64,000 nucleotides of DNA from Brachypodius melanocephalos. Its lineage: Eukaryota; Chordata; Aves; Passeriformes; Pycnonotidae. Below the pieces are notes generated by a model. It made no database searches and was not told where the DNA came from. It worked only from the letters and a program-made list of their open reading frames with translations. This document shows, one piece after another, positions 49,690-62,550 of this stretch. The position numbers and the translations under genes were made by a program. The number at the start of each line of letters is the position of its first letter. Positions within the stretch are counted from its first letter, which is position 1. The DNA lies in contig VZSR01003807.1 of assembly GCA_013398615.1 (NCBI GenBank), positions 968,944-1,032,943 on the forward strand. Direction: 5' to 3'.

Positions 49690-50220
49690 TTATCTTGAAA
49701 AGCAAAGGATCTTTCCCATTTTGCAGTAACACTGCCATTTACTGGGCCATACCACTAGCAATTTGCAACAATTGGAGGGAAAAAAAGCTGCCATTTGACC
49801 TAGAATGCAATTTCCAACTAATTAATAAAGTGACCATTAGTGCCCGAGGGGATAATAACAGGAATAAGAACAAATTACTGTGGGGTGCAAAGGAGGCTTG
49901 GGCATTGTATTGCAAATTTCTTATGGCACTATTCTTCCCCCCCCCACTAATACTTTTAAAGTGCCCCCACTCAACACTTGCTCCTTGTAGGACCCTTGCA
50001 AACCACATAAGAATTAGCCCTTCAAAGATGAATCAGGATCTAATTGTTGTTAACAAAGTGCCACCTGGAGAGAAATGTTACAATATACCTTCATTACAAA
50101 GCATTCAATCTCTCTCACAAGTCCTGGCTACATTACAGACAAAAAGAAGCGGTTTGCTAGCATTAAGATCGTCAGGCACCTGCAATTGCTTGTAAGACAC
50201 TGCCAGTCCCTGCACAGATA
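49690..50220. promoter_or_regulatory. Candidate conserved non-coding element
   Basis: A repeat-free block with TTTGCAGTAACACTGCCATT, TGCAATTTCCAACTAATTAA, ATTAGTGCCC, GCATTGTATTGCAAATTTC (C/EBP- or POU-like) and ATTACAGACA. It also holds open frames of 166 codons (+) and 89 codons (-), but neither has family similarity, splice sites or a start context I trust. A C9 run lies at about 49938. It looks like a vertebrate developmental enhancer by texture; this is unproven. Confidence 0.28.
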
Positions 50221-51030
50221 TGCTCCTGACATTGCGTGAGCCTTGCTAGAACTGCTCTGGTTATGCTGCTTCAGAGCAAGTTTTGCTGGGATCTCCCTGT
50301 TTGCAACTCTCCAACCTGTCACTGGAGCCCTCATATTGGTGGGGACATCAGGAGAAGAAGCTGCACCACTCGCCCTGCTTTTTCAGGATATGCTCTAGGA
50401 TATGCTCTCAGTAAAGACTCTCCTGTGTTTTATGGCCCCTGCTCTCAGTGCCCCCAAGGCAAAGGTTCACGAAGCCTCCAGTGAACTGCCAATGTCCTGG
50501 TTTCCTTTCTCTGCCTGAATTGGGATTTTACTTGTGAGCGTAGCATATCCACTACAGGTCCTGCCTGGGGTCGCACTTTGCAGCTTCAGAGGTTAGAACA
50601 GAAGACAGGACCCACCAGTGCCTGTCACTTAATGCTTGGACACGTTTGTGGCTGTGTGCCCACAGAAGACAAACCACAGTACTCCTTTCTGTCCTGAAAA
50701 TTTCCAGTGGACTGTTTATAGCAAATAGAAAAGTACTGTCCACAGGCTGGCTTTGCTCTTGCCTTGTTTACAAAGTCAGGGAGTTGGCTTGGCTGAGCGC
50801 TAACCTCCCCAAAAAACTAACAATAAACTCCAGGTTTTGATCAGTTAATCTGTCTGTTGTGGCCAGCACAGAGAAGGGACAGACACTGATAGCTGGAAGC
50901 AGGTGAGGGAACACAGGACCTTCCCTTCTGTTTAGGAGAAGGACTTGCTCCACATTAAGGTGAAACCAGTCTCACTTCCCAAAAGCATTTTGTAAAACTT
51001 CTTTGATTTTTCTTTTCAAGCAGTGGGAGA

Positions 51031-51300
51031 TATGGAATCATAGAACAGCCTAGGTTTGGAGGGGCCTTGTAAAATCACCTGACCCGACCTTCCATGGGAG
51101 AAGGAGCCCAGATGAGATTATTGAGCACCCTTGTCTGGTCACATCTTGAAAACCTCCAGTGATGAGACCCTACCACATCCCTGCAGAGGTTGTTCCAGTG
51201 AATGATTGTTCTCATTGTCAAGAATCTATTTACTATATTGAAATGAAACCTTTCCTGATGCAACTTGTACCCCTTCCCCCTTGTCTTCTTGTTTCAGTAA
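51031..51300 (-). mobile_element. CR1 LINE fragment (minus orientation)
   Basis: Starts with GGAATCATAGAACAGCCTAG and GTTTGGAGGGGCCTTGTAAA, the reverse complement of a CR1 3' end, and continues through TCTTGAAAACCTCCAGTGAT, CATCCCTGCAGAGGTTGTTC and CCCTTCCCCCTTGTC. More diverged than the 23.4-kb copy and about 270 bp. Similarity stops near 51300. Confidence 0.88.
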
Positions 51301-54300
51301 ATGTGAATACCCTGCTCATTCTGAGGATCAGGAAGTTGGAGAGTGAAGGAGAGGTGGAAGCTATCTCCCCTCTTTCTGTTCCTTGCTCAGATTACCTATC
51401 TGCTTGCCCATCAGATTGTCCATGCTGCTTCAGAAAACTGAGGGACTCACTAGAAAAGAGAGCTCAGGTACCTTGGCCAGGTTGATTCCTTAACTGATGG
51501 ATGTGGAAGCAGGAACTTCTGGAAATCTAAGCAATGGTAACATCCTTTGGCTGCTGGTTTTCCTAGAAAAACTACCTCTGTCCAGAAATAGCACACTCAG
51601 GGCCTGTTTTGTTGTCTAAAAAATCCCAGTGCCTCACTTACCTCATATTTTGGAACATATCTAATGCAAACAGAGATACAGAAAAATTTTTACTCATTAA
51701 AAACATGTTATATAAAACCAAACCAATCCTTCTTGATCCTGAAAGTCTTCATTTGTTAAATGTCACTCCAAATGTTCTTAACTGGCAGATACTGGCTGTG
51801 TGTGCTCACCCTGCAGCTGTTTTGTAAACAGTCAACATTATTGTTGCAATTAAAACACATGCTTTGGATTTTTCATTTTGACTTTGGCTATCATTGACTG
51901 TCTCCAACTTCCACTTAAGAAGATCGTTCACCATAAAGGATCTGCACTGCTTTAACATCGGTGAAGATTTGGCAGAGAACTAAATGATGATGAATGAAAT
52001 ACAGCCTTTGGTGTAACTGGGACAGTGAGGCTGCACCAAACTAGTAAGTATGTACCAGCTTTGGTTGAACATGAGGTGGAGGAAAGGAACAAAGCGTCCC
52101 CTATAACAGGAACACCATTCCCCAAACAGCACTAAAAGAGGTGGGTTTCCAAGAGCATGGTCCTAGACTTGTAGATTGCCTTTTTGATACTGAAAACCGT
52201 CAGTGGCATAAAGCATAACACATCCCAGAGCATAAAACTAGCATCTCTCAGGAGTTTGGCATCCTTGTGCTTGAAATTTATCAAAAATGGCTCAGCTACC
52301 CAGTCTTCTCAGGTTAAAAGTGTTCTTAAGTGGCTTTGCTAGAGTTGCAGTGCTTGCCTCTGGCAGCTAGCAGCAAGAGTTGGGATGCCTTCCTCCTTAG
52401 GCAGCGATCTGCAGTCTGTGTGTGTTTGTCCACTCATTGGCACATATGGTTCATTAGGGAGTTCTCACTGAACACATGTGTTCAGAGTTGATGAGTATCT
52501 AATTTGTTCTGCTCTAAGAGGATCCTGCCTAATCGTTAGGATGGGGGTCAGAGTTGGGAAACGTGATTGATTCGCCTGCACCTTCCTAGATCTGTCAGTT
52601 ACTAACTCTGTGACCCTGCTCAAGATATACCAGAATCTTGTGACACTCATTCTCATCAGCTGGAGCACAGATCCATCTTTAGAAGTTTCTAGGAAGCTGA
52701 GAGACATGGGAAGTGATTGCTGCAGTGCCTGGCCACTAAATGTGTGGAATATTACCCCAATAACTCTGTAATGCCAGATACTTAGCTGTGCAAAACTAGG
52801 AGCCACTTGAAAATACCAGCAGATGACTCCCTATGCAGCTCTTTGCTAAAGAGCTGTATTCACCTCTCAGAGATACTGTAGTTTGAAAAAGGGCAGGAGA
52901 TCCCTGTGTGAATTGGGCTGTACAACTGCAGAGCATCTGGGTAAAGCTCCAGAGAAGAAACTGTGAATAAACAGGAGGATGTACAGGGGCTGCAAATCTC
53001 TGACCAAATTCATGCTCTCCAAAGAAAGGCACAAGGAACGGAGATGGAAGCATTTGCCATTTCCAAAACAGCTTGGCAGTCCCCCAGGACTGCAGACAGG
53101 CTTCACTGGAGGGTCTGTTCTTCTGCTGACACAAGAGATGGATGTACATACAAGTCCCATTAGCATTGAAGGGAGGTGCCTGCTAAACTTTCCCACGCGC
53201 TGGCGGAGGCAAAGGCTTCTAAAGGTATCTCACGAGGTAACAGACGGCTGTGGCTGCACATGCTGCCCCTCTTTAATATCTGCCTGTGGTACAGCTGTAC
53301 ACTCACATCATTGGGCTGTATCTACTTGACATCTTGCTGTCTGTCACAAAGGGGCACTTTGGAGCCATGCAGCATGTTTGCCCGTTATCCTCAGTGCAAG
53401 TCTATAAATACACAACTTGCATGTAACCTGTTTGTATACTGATCCTCTGGCTCCCAGATCGATACGTTGTTGATTCCAAGTCTCCTTTGAATCCTATTTT
53501 TTATTGAATGTTTGTCAGCAGAAATAGATGTTTTATTTTCTTTTTTTTTCCTTTTGTTTTTCTGTTTTTCTGTCTTTTGTAGCAAGCATTATAGTTTATT
53601 TTGGGCTGAGGAAAGTTACGCCCTTTGTGGCAATGTGTTGTAGAGCTTTATTTAGTCCTGTGGGGGATTTGGGTGCATTTTGTTGGGGAAGGGATGGAAG
53701 GAGTAAAAGAAAAAGCTGTAGAAATAGTGGAACTGGAGATCTAGACTCCTAGAAGGTGGCAATCTGTTAATTAGTGTTCTTGGGAAAACCTGTCTGTGAT
53801 GAAAATAAAGCCCCATCGTTAAAACCCAGTGCATTTTCCTTTTCTGCCCCTGAATGTTGTTAACAATGTTGCACTCTGGTTAAGTAAAAATCTAAAACTG
53901 CAGTGAAGTGTTAGTAATCGGTTCCTGAGCAGATTCCCTAATGCTATTCACTTTTCCCTGCTAATCTTCCTGTGTGAGTTATAACAATGCAGCACCAAAT
54001 GAGAAGGAAATGTCAGGTTATGTTTCAGGGCCAGCCTCCTGCCCACCCTCCATCTGTGCTGATGTCAGTGCTTATTGGAACATATGCTGCCTGTTGCTCA
54101 CTGACCATCTGTTAGCTGAGCTGATGAAGTGTTCCCGTTGCTGGGACAACCCGGCCCTTGATTGCCAGTGGCACCGCAAACATTTTCTGCTCGGGTTTCA
54201 CTTTTATCTGTGCTCTGGAATGGCAGCTCTGCCGTGGCAGGGGTTACCCCATCCCTGCATTTTCCTTCTGATCTGGGCGGGGAGCGCAATCAAAATTCAA

Positions 54301-57300
54301 GGTGCAGGGTTTGGGGCAAACTACGAAAAGGCTGCAGCAGAGCTAATGTGCCTGGGAATTAACTGCTGGCATTACAGCTAGGACACAGGGCCAGGCATGC
54401 TTTCCAGAGGGAGCCCAGGGTTGAGGGAGCATGTCTGGTAGTGGTTAGAAAGTTTTTGTGATGAGGCTGCGACTAGCATCATGCAGGAACACCCATAGCC
54501 CTGAAGACATGCAAGGCTATGGAGGGATTTTGGGAGAAAAGCAAAAGCCAAGGGGTGGGCTTTTTTTCCCTTGGTTAAGAGTCGCTTGTTTTGAGCCTTC
54601 TGCATGTTGTAGTTGTGCCTGACAGCCACAGATCTTTTGGACATAACTGAATGCAAATGTAACCATTTTTAATGGTGTGGGCCTTGGTTTAAGCCATAGC
54701 AGCAACAAAATCATTTGCCCGCACACAGCCTTTTAGCAGCTCTGTCTGGTGAGCTTTCCCCCTCTCTTAAAAATGTCTACAAACATTAATCAATCCCCAT
54801 GACAAGCCTGTGGGGCTGGCAGGTGGTATTCCCACTTTGCAGAGGGAGAAGCAAGTGTGAGAGCTGGCACGAGACGCGCGGCGTGCCCACCTCCCAGCCG
54901 CGCCTGCTGAGATCCCCAGACCAGATTGCCCTGCGTCACACACCAAGAGCCCCAGCTCTGCCACGGTGCCAGGAGGAGCTGCATTCCAGACACCAGGGCT
55001 GAGAAGGCTCTGTCCTATAGTTCCTTCCATCTTAGATGTGAAGGGGATAGAGGCAGCATCTGATAAATGGATGCTGTTGGTGAAGCTGACCATGACACAT
55101 AGAGTGAAATGTGGCAGCTGTTATAGGATACAGAAAGTCTGGATGCTTAGGAATGTTAAATGCTCTGGGGCTGTGCAATGTCTTGATCTTTCACTTTCTC
55201 TATAGGTATTCCTCAGTGTTTTCCTCACTGACCCTGGGGTTTTGCTCCTGGATGACAAAGTCTGTCAGCCCTAACTTTGAACTGAAGACTCTCCCATCAT
55301 CCTTCCATTTCTCCACAGCCTTGCCTCTTTCAAGTTTTCTGAAAATCTTTTCTCAGATATATTGTTCCTTTGCCGTCACTAGCTTGCAAAAGCAAACTTT
55401 GTAGTCTTTCATCCAGCCTGTCCTTTCTGTTACCTACCCTAATCCAGTTGTTCCTGTAGCCTGGCCAGTCAGCTGTACTCTGGCTGGCCTTTTTACCAGC
55501 TCCCCTTACTCCTCATGCTTCTAAAATCACCTTTTCTTCTGTTTCTAGCACAAAAATCATTTTCCTGTTTTTGTCAGGTATCTATACCTTCTTTTTGTAA
55601 GGCTAAGTTGTAAGTTTTTCAGAAAAAAGGCTCTTTATTTTTCACCCTGTGCATCAATTTTTTGTTTTAATTGCATTACTGAATAGTACAATAATGTTGT
55701 GTTCTCAGAGACTACATGACGTATGGTAGAGCTGGGTAAGATATGATCCATTCTGATGTAATGCTAGGTGTTAATAACAATGTACAATTTCAGCAAACGC
55801 TGCTATTTCAGGACATTCTGGCAGAACAGGATGGTTTTACTCACCCCTGGGACAAGCGCACGAACAAATTAACACGAAGCCAGCAAGGGTGAGGATTCAC
55901 ATTGCCTCACCTGCTCTGTGGTGAGTGCCTAAGTGCTGGGTCTTATTCTGTGGCACGTGTGGGGCAGTGCCCTGTGCTTGTGTCGAGCTGCATGCCAGGT
56001 CTCTTACCTTGCCTTTATTGTGGTTATGATAAAAGCATTTATCTGCAGCTTATCACAATTACCACAATGGAACCTGAGCACTCTAAACTCAAACCCTCTC
56101 TTGTGGCAACTTGTTTCGTGCCAGTCTGCTTTTAAACCCACTTTGGTGTCCTTGTTTGTTGCCAGATTGGTGCAAATGTGCCAGCATGTAGATGAAAATT
56201 GGGCCAATCTTTTCTCCTCTCCAAGAATGTCATAGAGCTTGGGAGTTTTGGTACCCTTACAGACCTAGACAACTCTGCATTTTGAATCAAAACAAAGCAG
56301 AATTTAACACTTTGCTTCAAGATTTGACAGCTCGATTTTCCCTCAGTCCAAAAATGTGAAGGAATACTAGTATCATAAACCACTCTAAGTCCAGCCCCCA
56401 GCAGGATTTGCAGTTCCCAGCTGAAAGTGCTGTTTTTACCCGGGGCAGGACTGCACATTTTGTGCAGGTTTTAGGCCTAGATTAAAGAGTGGCACTGCTT
56501 TCTATGCATGCTGAGAAGATAGATTACACTGTGTCTGAACTGAGTGCTATGTGAACAGGGAGAGGGGCCATTTAAAGAACTCTGAAGCCTTGAGATGCTA
56601 CTAACAAGGTGAGATGAGGCACATACAGGTACTTTACCAGAAATGTGTAATGTTTGTGAGCTTCTAGGGAAGTGTAGGGGCAAAGGGTCGTGTTGAAACT
56701 CCAGATAGGGATTCCCTCACTGCCATCAAGGGCACCTATGGAATGATTATTGTCCTTCTCCTGAGCAATGCTAGAGGTCTCTGGTGCTGTACCTGTTTAT
56801 GGCACTGGAAGGCAAATTGTAGATATTGGAAGCACAGGTACAGGGTTGTTGCACACACAGCCTCAGCCTGCAGAAAGCAGAGGAAGGGTTACAAATGGCC
56901 TGTCTGGTGTTGCTTAGGCAGGTGTACAAGAGCCAGTTACAGAAGCACTCCTGGGCTACTAGGGAAGCTCATCAGCTGGGCAATGTTTATTGACACCGTT
57001 AGAGAAATACTGAATTTTGCTAGCCAAGAACCTGATCTCTGCTGTGACCAGAGTGTCAGGCATTCAGAGCTCTGCTTAATCACAGCTTTAACACATTTCC
57101 TGAATCTGTTTGTCTGGATCCTGTAAGAACAATAAGTGCTTGCACTTCTGTGCTCTAAGGTTGGCAGTGAGGAGCTGTTGTGTGTGCTTTCGTGAAAAAT
57201 CCCATCCTCAACCCAGTGCTGGGGGTGGGCTGCCACCGATGCCAGTCGTGTGAGGATTTGCCCTGCACTGCCTGGGCTCTGGAGATCACTCCCTGCACAA

Positions 57301-57540
57301 ATTAATTAAAAGATGCCTTAGGTAGGTGTCCAGCCGGCACAGAAGGAACCCAGCTCCGTTACTAGCCTGCAATCCCCAGTTTTCCAGCTGTCACTATGTA
57401 ATACGGTCTCCCCTTCACGTAATTCCTTCCTGTAGGCCAATAGAAGTCCTTTAAAGAAGAAGAAAAAAAAAAAAAAAAGAAAAGAAAGAGGAACAACAAG
57501 CAAGTAATCCTGTCATACGATCTGCCCCAGTAGTTTGGGG
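51301..57540. other. Intergenic DNA, no supported gene
   Basis: Single-copy sequence of mixed composition. Many open frames of 60-135 codons appear here because G+C is higher than in the introns, but none has recognisable domains or paired splice sites. Sub-regions of interest: 53.82-54.38 kb (motif-dense), 54.84-54.98 kb (GC-rich with CpGs) and the A-rich run at about 57.45-57.50 kb. Confidence 0.5.
53820..54380. promoter_or_regulatory. Candidate conserved non-coding element
   Basis: Contains the perfect palindrome TTGTTAACAA (53857-53866; SOX/HNF1-like halves), TTAGTAATCGGTT, GCTAATCTTCC, GTTATAACAATGC, and GC-rich stretches with CGGCCC. No repeats. An open frame of 135 codons on the + strand shows no family. 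The call is based on motif density only. Confidence 0.25.
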
Positions 57541-57629
57541 CCTGTTTCTCTTTCAGGGGCTGTGAGCATGCTTTGAGGTGCACAATAGAGATGCCTTCTC
57601 CATTGACTGGAGAGCTCAATGAGCCAAAC

Positions 57630-58150
57630 TGGGCAGCGGCCCCGGGAGCAGCAGCAGCGGCGGCAGCAGCGGTGCAGCGCAGCAAAGGGCCCCACTGTTA
57701 ACTGATTTAACACTCTGCCAGCTGCAGTCCCTGAGCTCCGAGAGGAGCGGCAGCCCTTTGAATATCACCTTTCAGCCAATTAGACATATGTCACTTCATA
57801 AAACCTCTCGTGTGCGCTCCCGTCGAGGGGAGGATCCGCCGGGGAAGGGAGGGAGCTGCGTTACCTGCCGTCCTCCCTCCCGGCTGCGCCGTCCCTCCCT
57901 CGACGAGGAGGAATTCCTGCTCGCTTCTGGTGTCATTTCCAGCAGTAAAGCAAGCGGGTATGCAGGTATCAAGAGAACTGCAGGTGCTGAATGCAAGCAG
58001 CTCGGCCCAACAATCAGTTTCACCGAGAAAGAATGCCCATAAAGTTGTTAGTGGCGAGCTGCCCCTCGGGGAGAGCGCTGGGAGCTGCGCCCTGTCCAAG
58101 GGAGGTGCAGGCGGCACAGCCGGGGTCTGCAGGGCTGGGAGTGCACCAAT
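57630..58150. promoter_or_regulatory. GC-rich / CpG island-like region
   Basis: GC-rich DNA with many CpGs: a CAG/CGG-rich run at 57645-57680 and further CpG clusters at 57810-57910 and 58050-58120. Between them lie TCF/LEF-like CCTTTGAAT at 57755-57763, a CCAAT box at 57776-57780 and an AT-rich ATAAAACC segment near 57798. This is the layout of a vertebrate promoter or CpG-rich enhancer. No coding exon can be tied to it. It could be the start of a non-coding transcript or a distal regulatory element. Confidence 0.4.
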
Positions 58151-58199
58151 GTCATCGATGCTTTTGTTCAGAAGCAGTGTGGAAGGAAAAAGTGTTCAT

Positions 58200-58470
58200 C
58201 TAGGTCAAAGAAGAGACTTTTTACCCTTTTAGTTTGATTGAAAATTTCTTTCTTTCTTTCTTTTTTATTATAAGGCTGAAATTCTTATTTCAGTCACATC
58301 AGTTTCTTTACGCTCCTTATATTAAAGCACTCAAAAATGCAATATTAAAAGGCATATCAATTCACGATAAAATATGGCAGGTTATAGTAAGTTTTTAAAA
58401 CAAAATATTTGTTAATATGTGTTTAAAATAATTTGATTCCAAAAGCCGATTTACGTTAATACCAAGTGAA
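58200..58470. promoter_or_regulatory. Candidate conserved non-coding element beside the GC-rich island
   Basis: Immediately right of the island the sequence becomes A+T-rich: TTTTTTATTATAAGGCTGAA, CAGTCACATCAG, ACGCTCCTTATATTAAAGCA and ATTCACGATAAAATATGGC. CCTTATATTA resembles a CArG-type element. No repeat or exon visible. Juxtaposition with the island suggests one regulatory unit, by inference. Confidence 0.25.
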
Positions 58471-61400
58471 CTGAAGCTAAGAAGTTGTGACAGAATTAAT
58501 AAAATTAAAAGTATAAGGATTTTCTTGTCATAGCAATGTAAAAATGAAAGCGTCCTGGAGATGGGGGCTGTGATGGACAGAAAGACATTTACTTTAAAAT
58601 CCTGATCTAAAGCTTTCAAGCTGGCACTTGTTGCTGACACTCTTGGTGAGCAGAAATGAGTGAGCCAGAGCTGTGTGAATAATGCTTGTTTTTCCCACTG
58701 AAGATGAGAGACCTTCATGGGGTTTGTACTGTATTAGAGCTCAACAAGAAACTGTGTGTAGCATGCAAGAAAAGAGGGAAATAGGGGGATTTGCTTCTGT
58801 AACTTGGGAGAGAAGTGCTCAAGCTAAGTAAGGCTGGTCTCTAAAAGAGTGTAAGCAATTTATTCAGCTTTGGCTTTTGGTTTTTGGTTTTCTTCCTCAG
58901 TCTCTTCAATCATCTTCACAGCAGGATGTTCTCTGCTTTAAACTTTCAGTGCCCCGTTATCAGGCAGTAGTGATTGTCAAGGACAATGAGACAAAGTGGG
59001 GTTTGGGCACATTTAGAGAATGTACAGGAGTAGTCTTCAGGTATTTGGTCCTTTTCACACATGAAGAAAACCTTGAGCTTGATTTTTGAAGAAGAAATTC
59101 TCTTTTCCAAAATCTCTCTCCTTGCAGTGTTTTGACCAGCTTCAGGCAGTGATGACAGGATTATGGAGTGGTAATATATAAGCTGGAATGAGAAGCTGTT
59201 TGGAAGATCTCAGGATTGTAGTCAGACAAATAATTTAAGCTGGCATAAGTTGTCAGTATTGATAAAAGCAGTAGATCCACACTTCCTCTGCTTCTGATTG
59301 TTTGTTCTCACCCTGTGCTATTCTCTTCCTTTCACAGTACTTTTACTAGCTCAGTGGTGAACTGGAGCAGATTCAGCTGGAGCTGGGAGAGGACAAGGCT
59401 GTACCTGAATCTACTTTCCCCAGTCTAATTCATTTCATGAATACAAGCCCATGTTTCAGTAGGCAGGACAAGGTTCCACCGGGATGGACAGTGACAGCCA
59501 GGACACAGAGAGACCAGAGACACTTTTTCTCTGTGTCAGCACTATCTTATTGTCTCCACTGAAGTTTATTTAATTTCCATTTAACAAGGACAGTTTCCCA
59601 TTCTTAGAAGCTTCGAAAGGATCACCTTTCAAAAGAAGAGAGTTGAGGAGATCTTACAAAGCACAAGTGTCTTGTCCAGCCAACATCTGGTGAGCCAAGG
59701 TCAAACATTCCTCTTGCTCATGGTTCCTGTGGTCAAAATTCTTCTGAAGCTCCTTGCAGGTGTTGCTACCTCTAGATTTTGTTTAGATGTGCAAGCTTCC
59801 TCACTGGGGTAGTTCAGAGCTGCTAAGCATGTTTTTTGTTGACAATCTTGACTTTATCAGAATACATAGTTCTTGGGTGAAAAAGAGACTCTAACTCAAG
59901 TAGAGAACTGATATTTTTAAATGTACCATAATAAACAACATTATATTTTACCCCTGTGGAATCGTGTCAGATATTTGCTTCACAGGTCTTGTGTAACATA
60001 ATTATTCTCTTTTTAATCTTTCTCTGCCAAGTGATCATGCAAACTGTTCCTTTCAGTCAGTGACTTGGTACAGCTTGGAACTTGCATATCTCTGTGCGTT
60101 TGAATCCATTACTAATGCATAAGCATTCATCAGTTTGGCAGGAATGGACCCTCCACATCTGTGATTCATAAGGTTCAAGACAGTTTTTGGTGATGATGAT
60201 TCAGACATCCACTGAATGTCCAAATTCCCTTTGGCATCAGTTGTCCAGCCATAACTTGCTGGATCCAGCAGAGTGGGTTCACATTGCAGGAATCATCTCC
60301 AAATGCCTGCTTAATGGTTTGCATGCAGTTCATGCTGGAATAAGCAATCTTCGCATGGGGGAAGCTGGCTGGAGTCGATTTCATCCCTTTTGGCAGAGAA
60401 GGATTGATAATGGCATCAGTTGTTGCACTTTTAGGGACAAACAGATGGCATGTGAATTCTTGTAATTTCTGAAAGAGGCCTGATGAAAGCTCCCAGGGTT
60501 GTCCAAACACTGAGAAGTTATATTGATAATGACATTTTATTTGCATGAGTTCTAGGGCTCCCAGTTTTCCTTTGTCTGAAAAAAACACCAACAGCATTGC
60601 ATCCCCAGAAGAGAGGCAGGCCAGTCGGTGCCCGGCATGCGTCAGTCCCGGGGGAGCACGCTATTATGTTTCTGTCAGTGAGTGATGCTTTGTGGCTGTT
60701 TTCTGACTTTCTCATGCATTAGCCAAGATCTATAATTCTGCTGGGCCGTGCCCATTGTTTGAGCGTGCAGCATAACACAGATCTTCCTTCTCTGAGGAGT
60801 CCTGTGTTCTTGTGGTGGCCTCTGACTAGGAAAAAAGAGAGGATCACTGTGCAATTGAGATGTACTTCAGTGTTGTGATGTACACACACACACACACCCC
60901 CACACACCCCATCTTTAAAAAAAGAATTTTGTGAGGTTTGACTTGCTGATGGGACAAGAGAAAAACTTGTCTCTGATTTGGATTTCATGTCCTGCAGTTG
61001 TGTCCTTGGAATATTTGCTGGTGGTGGATCCTCTTGGATTTCTCAGTACCTTTTGTTGTTATTGTCTGGTAAATGCTTAACAAGGTTTTAACTTTATGAC
61101 TTTCTGCACCTTCGTGTAGTTCAAATGAGCAGAGATGCCTTGTTAACACCACTCAGCCTTTGGAAAAGTCTTTGTTAATAACACAGACAGATGGGATAGT
61201 GATGGTTTCAGGGGGGCTTTGGTGGATTGCTTTTTTTTTTCCCCCATCTGACTAAATAAACTAAGTCTTAGTCAAAGAGGTTTATCCGTTGCTCTGTTCT
61301 TGCTGATGGGCTTAAGTCTTCCCTCTATCCTGTTAGCATTGTATGAAGAAGCCATGTGCATTCGACTTAATTCAGTTCTGAGCACTGAAAAGGCCACAGC

Positions 61401-62550
61401 TCACTCTCACTGCCTACTTTGATGTCTGCTGTCCTCTGCAAAACTGCTCTACACAGCACCACTTGGATACCTATTGATTTTTACTTGGTTGCTTTCAGCT
61501 CTGTGTTCAGCACTAAATTATCTTTGGCAAGCATATCCATCAACAAGTTGTCTGGATACGTGATTTGTTTTCCCTTTGTCACCCTGCATGATACATACCT
61601 AGTGTCTCCTTCAAACCTGGTCTTTTGGGCTCCAAAGTTGTTTTTTTTTTTTCTCAGCTGAACTATTATTTATTGGTTTCTATTTTTTCTCTTTCAATAG
61701 AGTCACTCTTACTTTGAGATAAAGGTTACTATCATATCTGGATTGACAAAGATACTTCATAAAAAATGTAAAAATAGCTTGGTATGCAAAAGGGTTTTTC
61801 TCTGTGAAATATCCAAAATTTGAATTATCCATTTGGTATTTTTCAGTACTGTTTTTTTGGTTGCCTTTGCTTGAAAGTTAAATAGCAACACAACCAGGAA
61901 TTAGTGAACTCTTGCAGCCACAGTTTCTCTATTGAAAATGGCAAGGACTCTGGTTCTTTGCAATGTTCCTTGTGCATCAGCACATGGTGTATTACATCTT
62001 ACAGGCAATGGCTACTCCCCTCTCTTCTCGAGTATTTCAGGTGGGGGGAATGTTTTGGGGGGCTGTAGGTTTTAAGTTTTGTGCTTCTTTTCTTTTTGAA
62101 GACAAATTCATACTATGTGGATCCTTGTTCTTTTCTAGAAGTGTTTCTCTCTGCAGCCATTGCTGCTTTAAACCTTTGACTCAATCACACCCCAAAAGAT
62201 CTGGTTTTGGCCATGGTTATTCATATTTCTCATAATCTTGAATATGTGATGCTTCACTTTTGTTCAAGCCTCAGGCAGCATCCTGAAACTGAATCTGGTT
62301 GCAGATTTAGGCAGTCAAATGTGACTTTAGCTTAGAGTTTGGCATTCCAAAACTGTGTGAAGTGTTTGGACCCTCAGGCACTTTCTCTGTTGTTTCAGAA
62401 ATGTTGACTCCTCCTCTCTCCACTTCTTGCTTTCACTGATGTAACAAATTTGCAATAAAAGATGTGTACAGGAGGCAGCAGCAAAGTTCACCATTATAAA
62501 CATAAACAGAATGAGCACATGTATAATGAAAACTGGTGTCATGGCATTCA
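58471..62550. other. Intergenic DNA, no supported gene
   Basis: Single-copy DNA with a (CA)n stretch at 60882-60910 and T-runs at about 61229 and 61640. The open frame of 140 codons on the minus strand (60175-60597) shows no recognisable domain or family. I see no mobile element here. Confidence 0.5.
60882..60910. repeat. (CA)n microsatellite, interrupted
   Basis: CA dinucleotide run with CCCC interruptions, about 29 bp. Confidence 0.85.

Larger units (their letters stand above)
46371..51030. other. Intergenic DNA with candidate conserved non-coding blocks
   Basis: Mostly A+T-rich single-copy DNA. No exon supported. It includes a G7/T-run segment near 48.78-48.81 kb, a candidate regulatory block at about 48.25-48.56 kb and a larger one at 49.69-50.22 kb. 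Confidence 0.5.

Noticed and set aside
57591..58232. Poly-Ala 36-codon frame and the 140-codon frame in the CpG-like island as protein genes
   Set aside because: Compositional artefacts of CAG/CGG-rich and CpG-rich DNA; several frames are open at once and nothing matches a known family.
60175..60597. 140-codon minus-strand frame
   Set aside because: No recognised domain; intergenic context; the opposite strand is also partly open.
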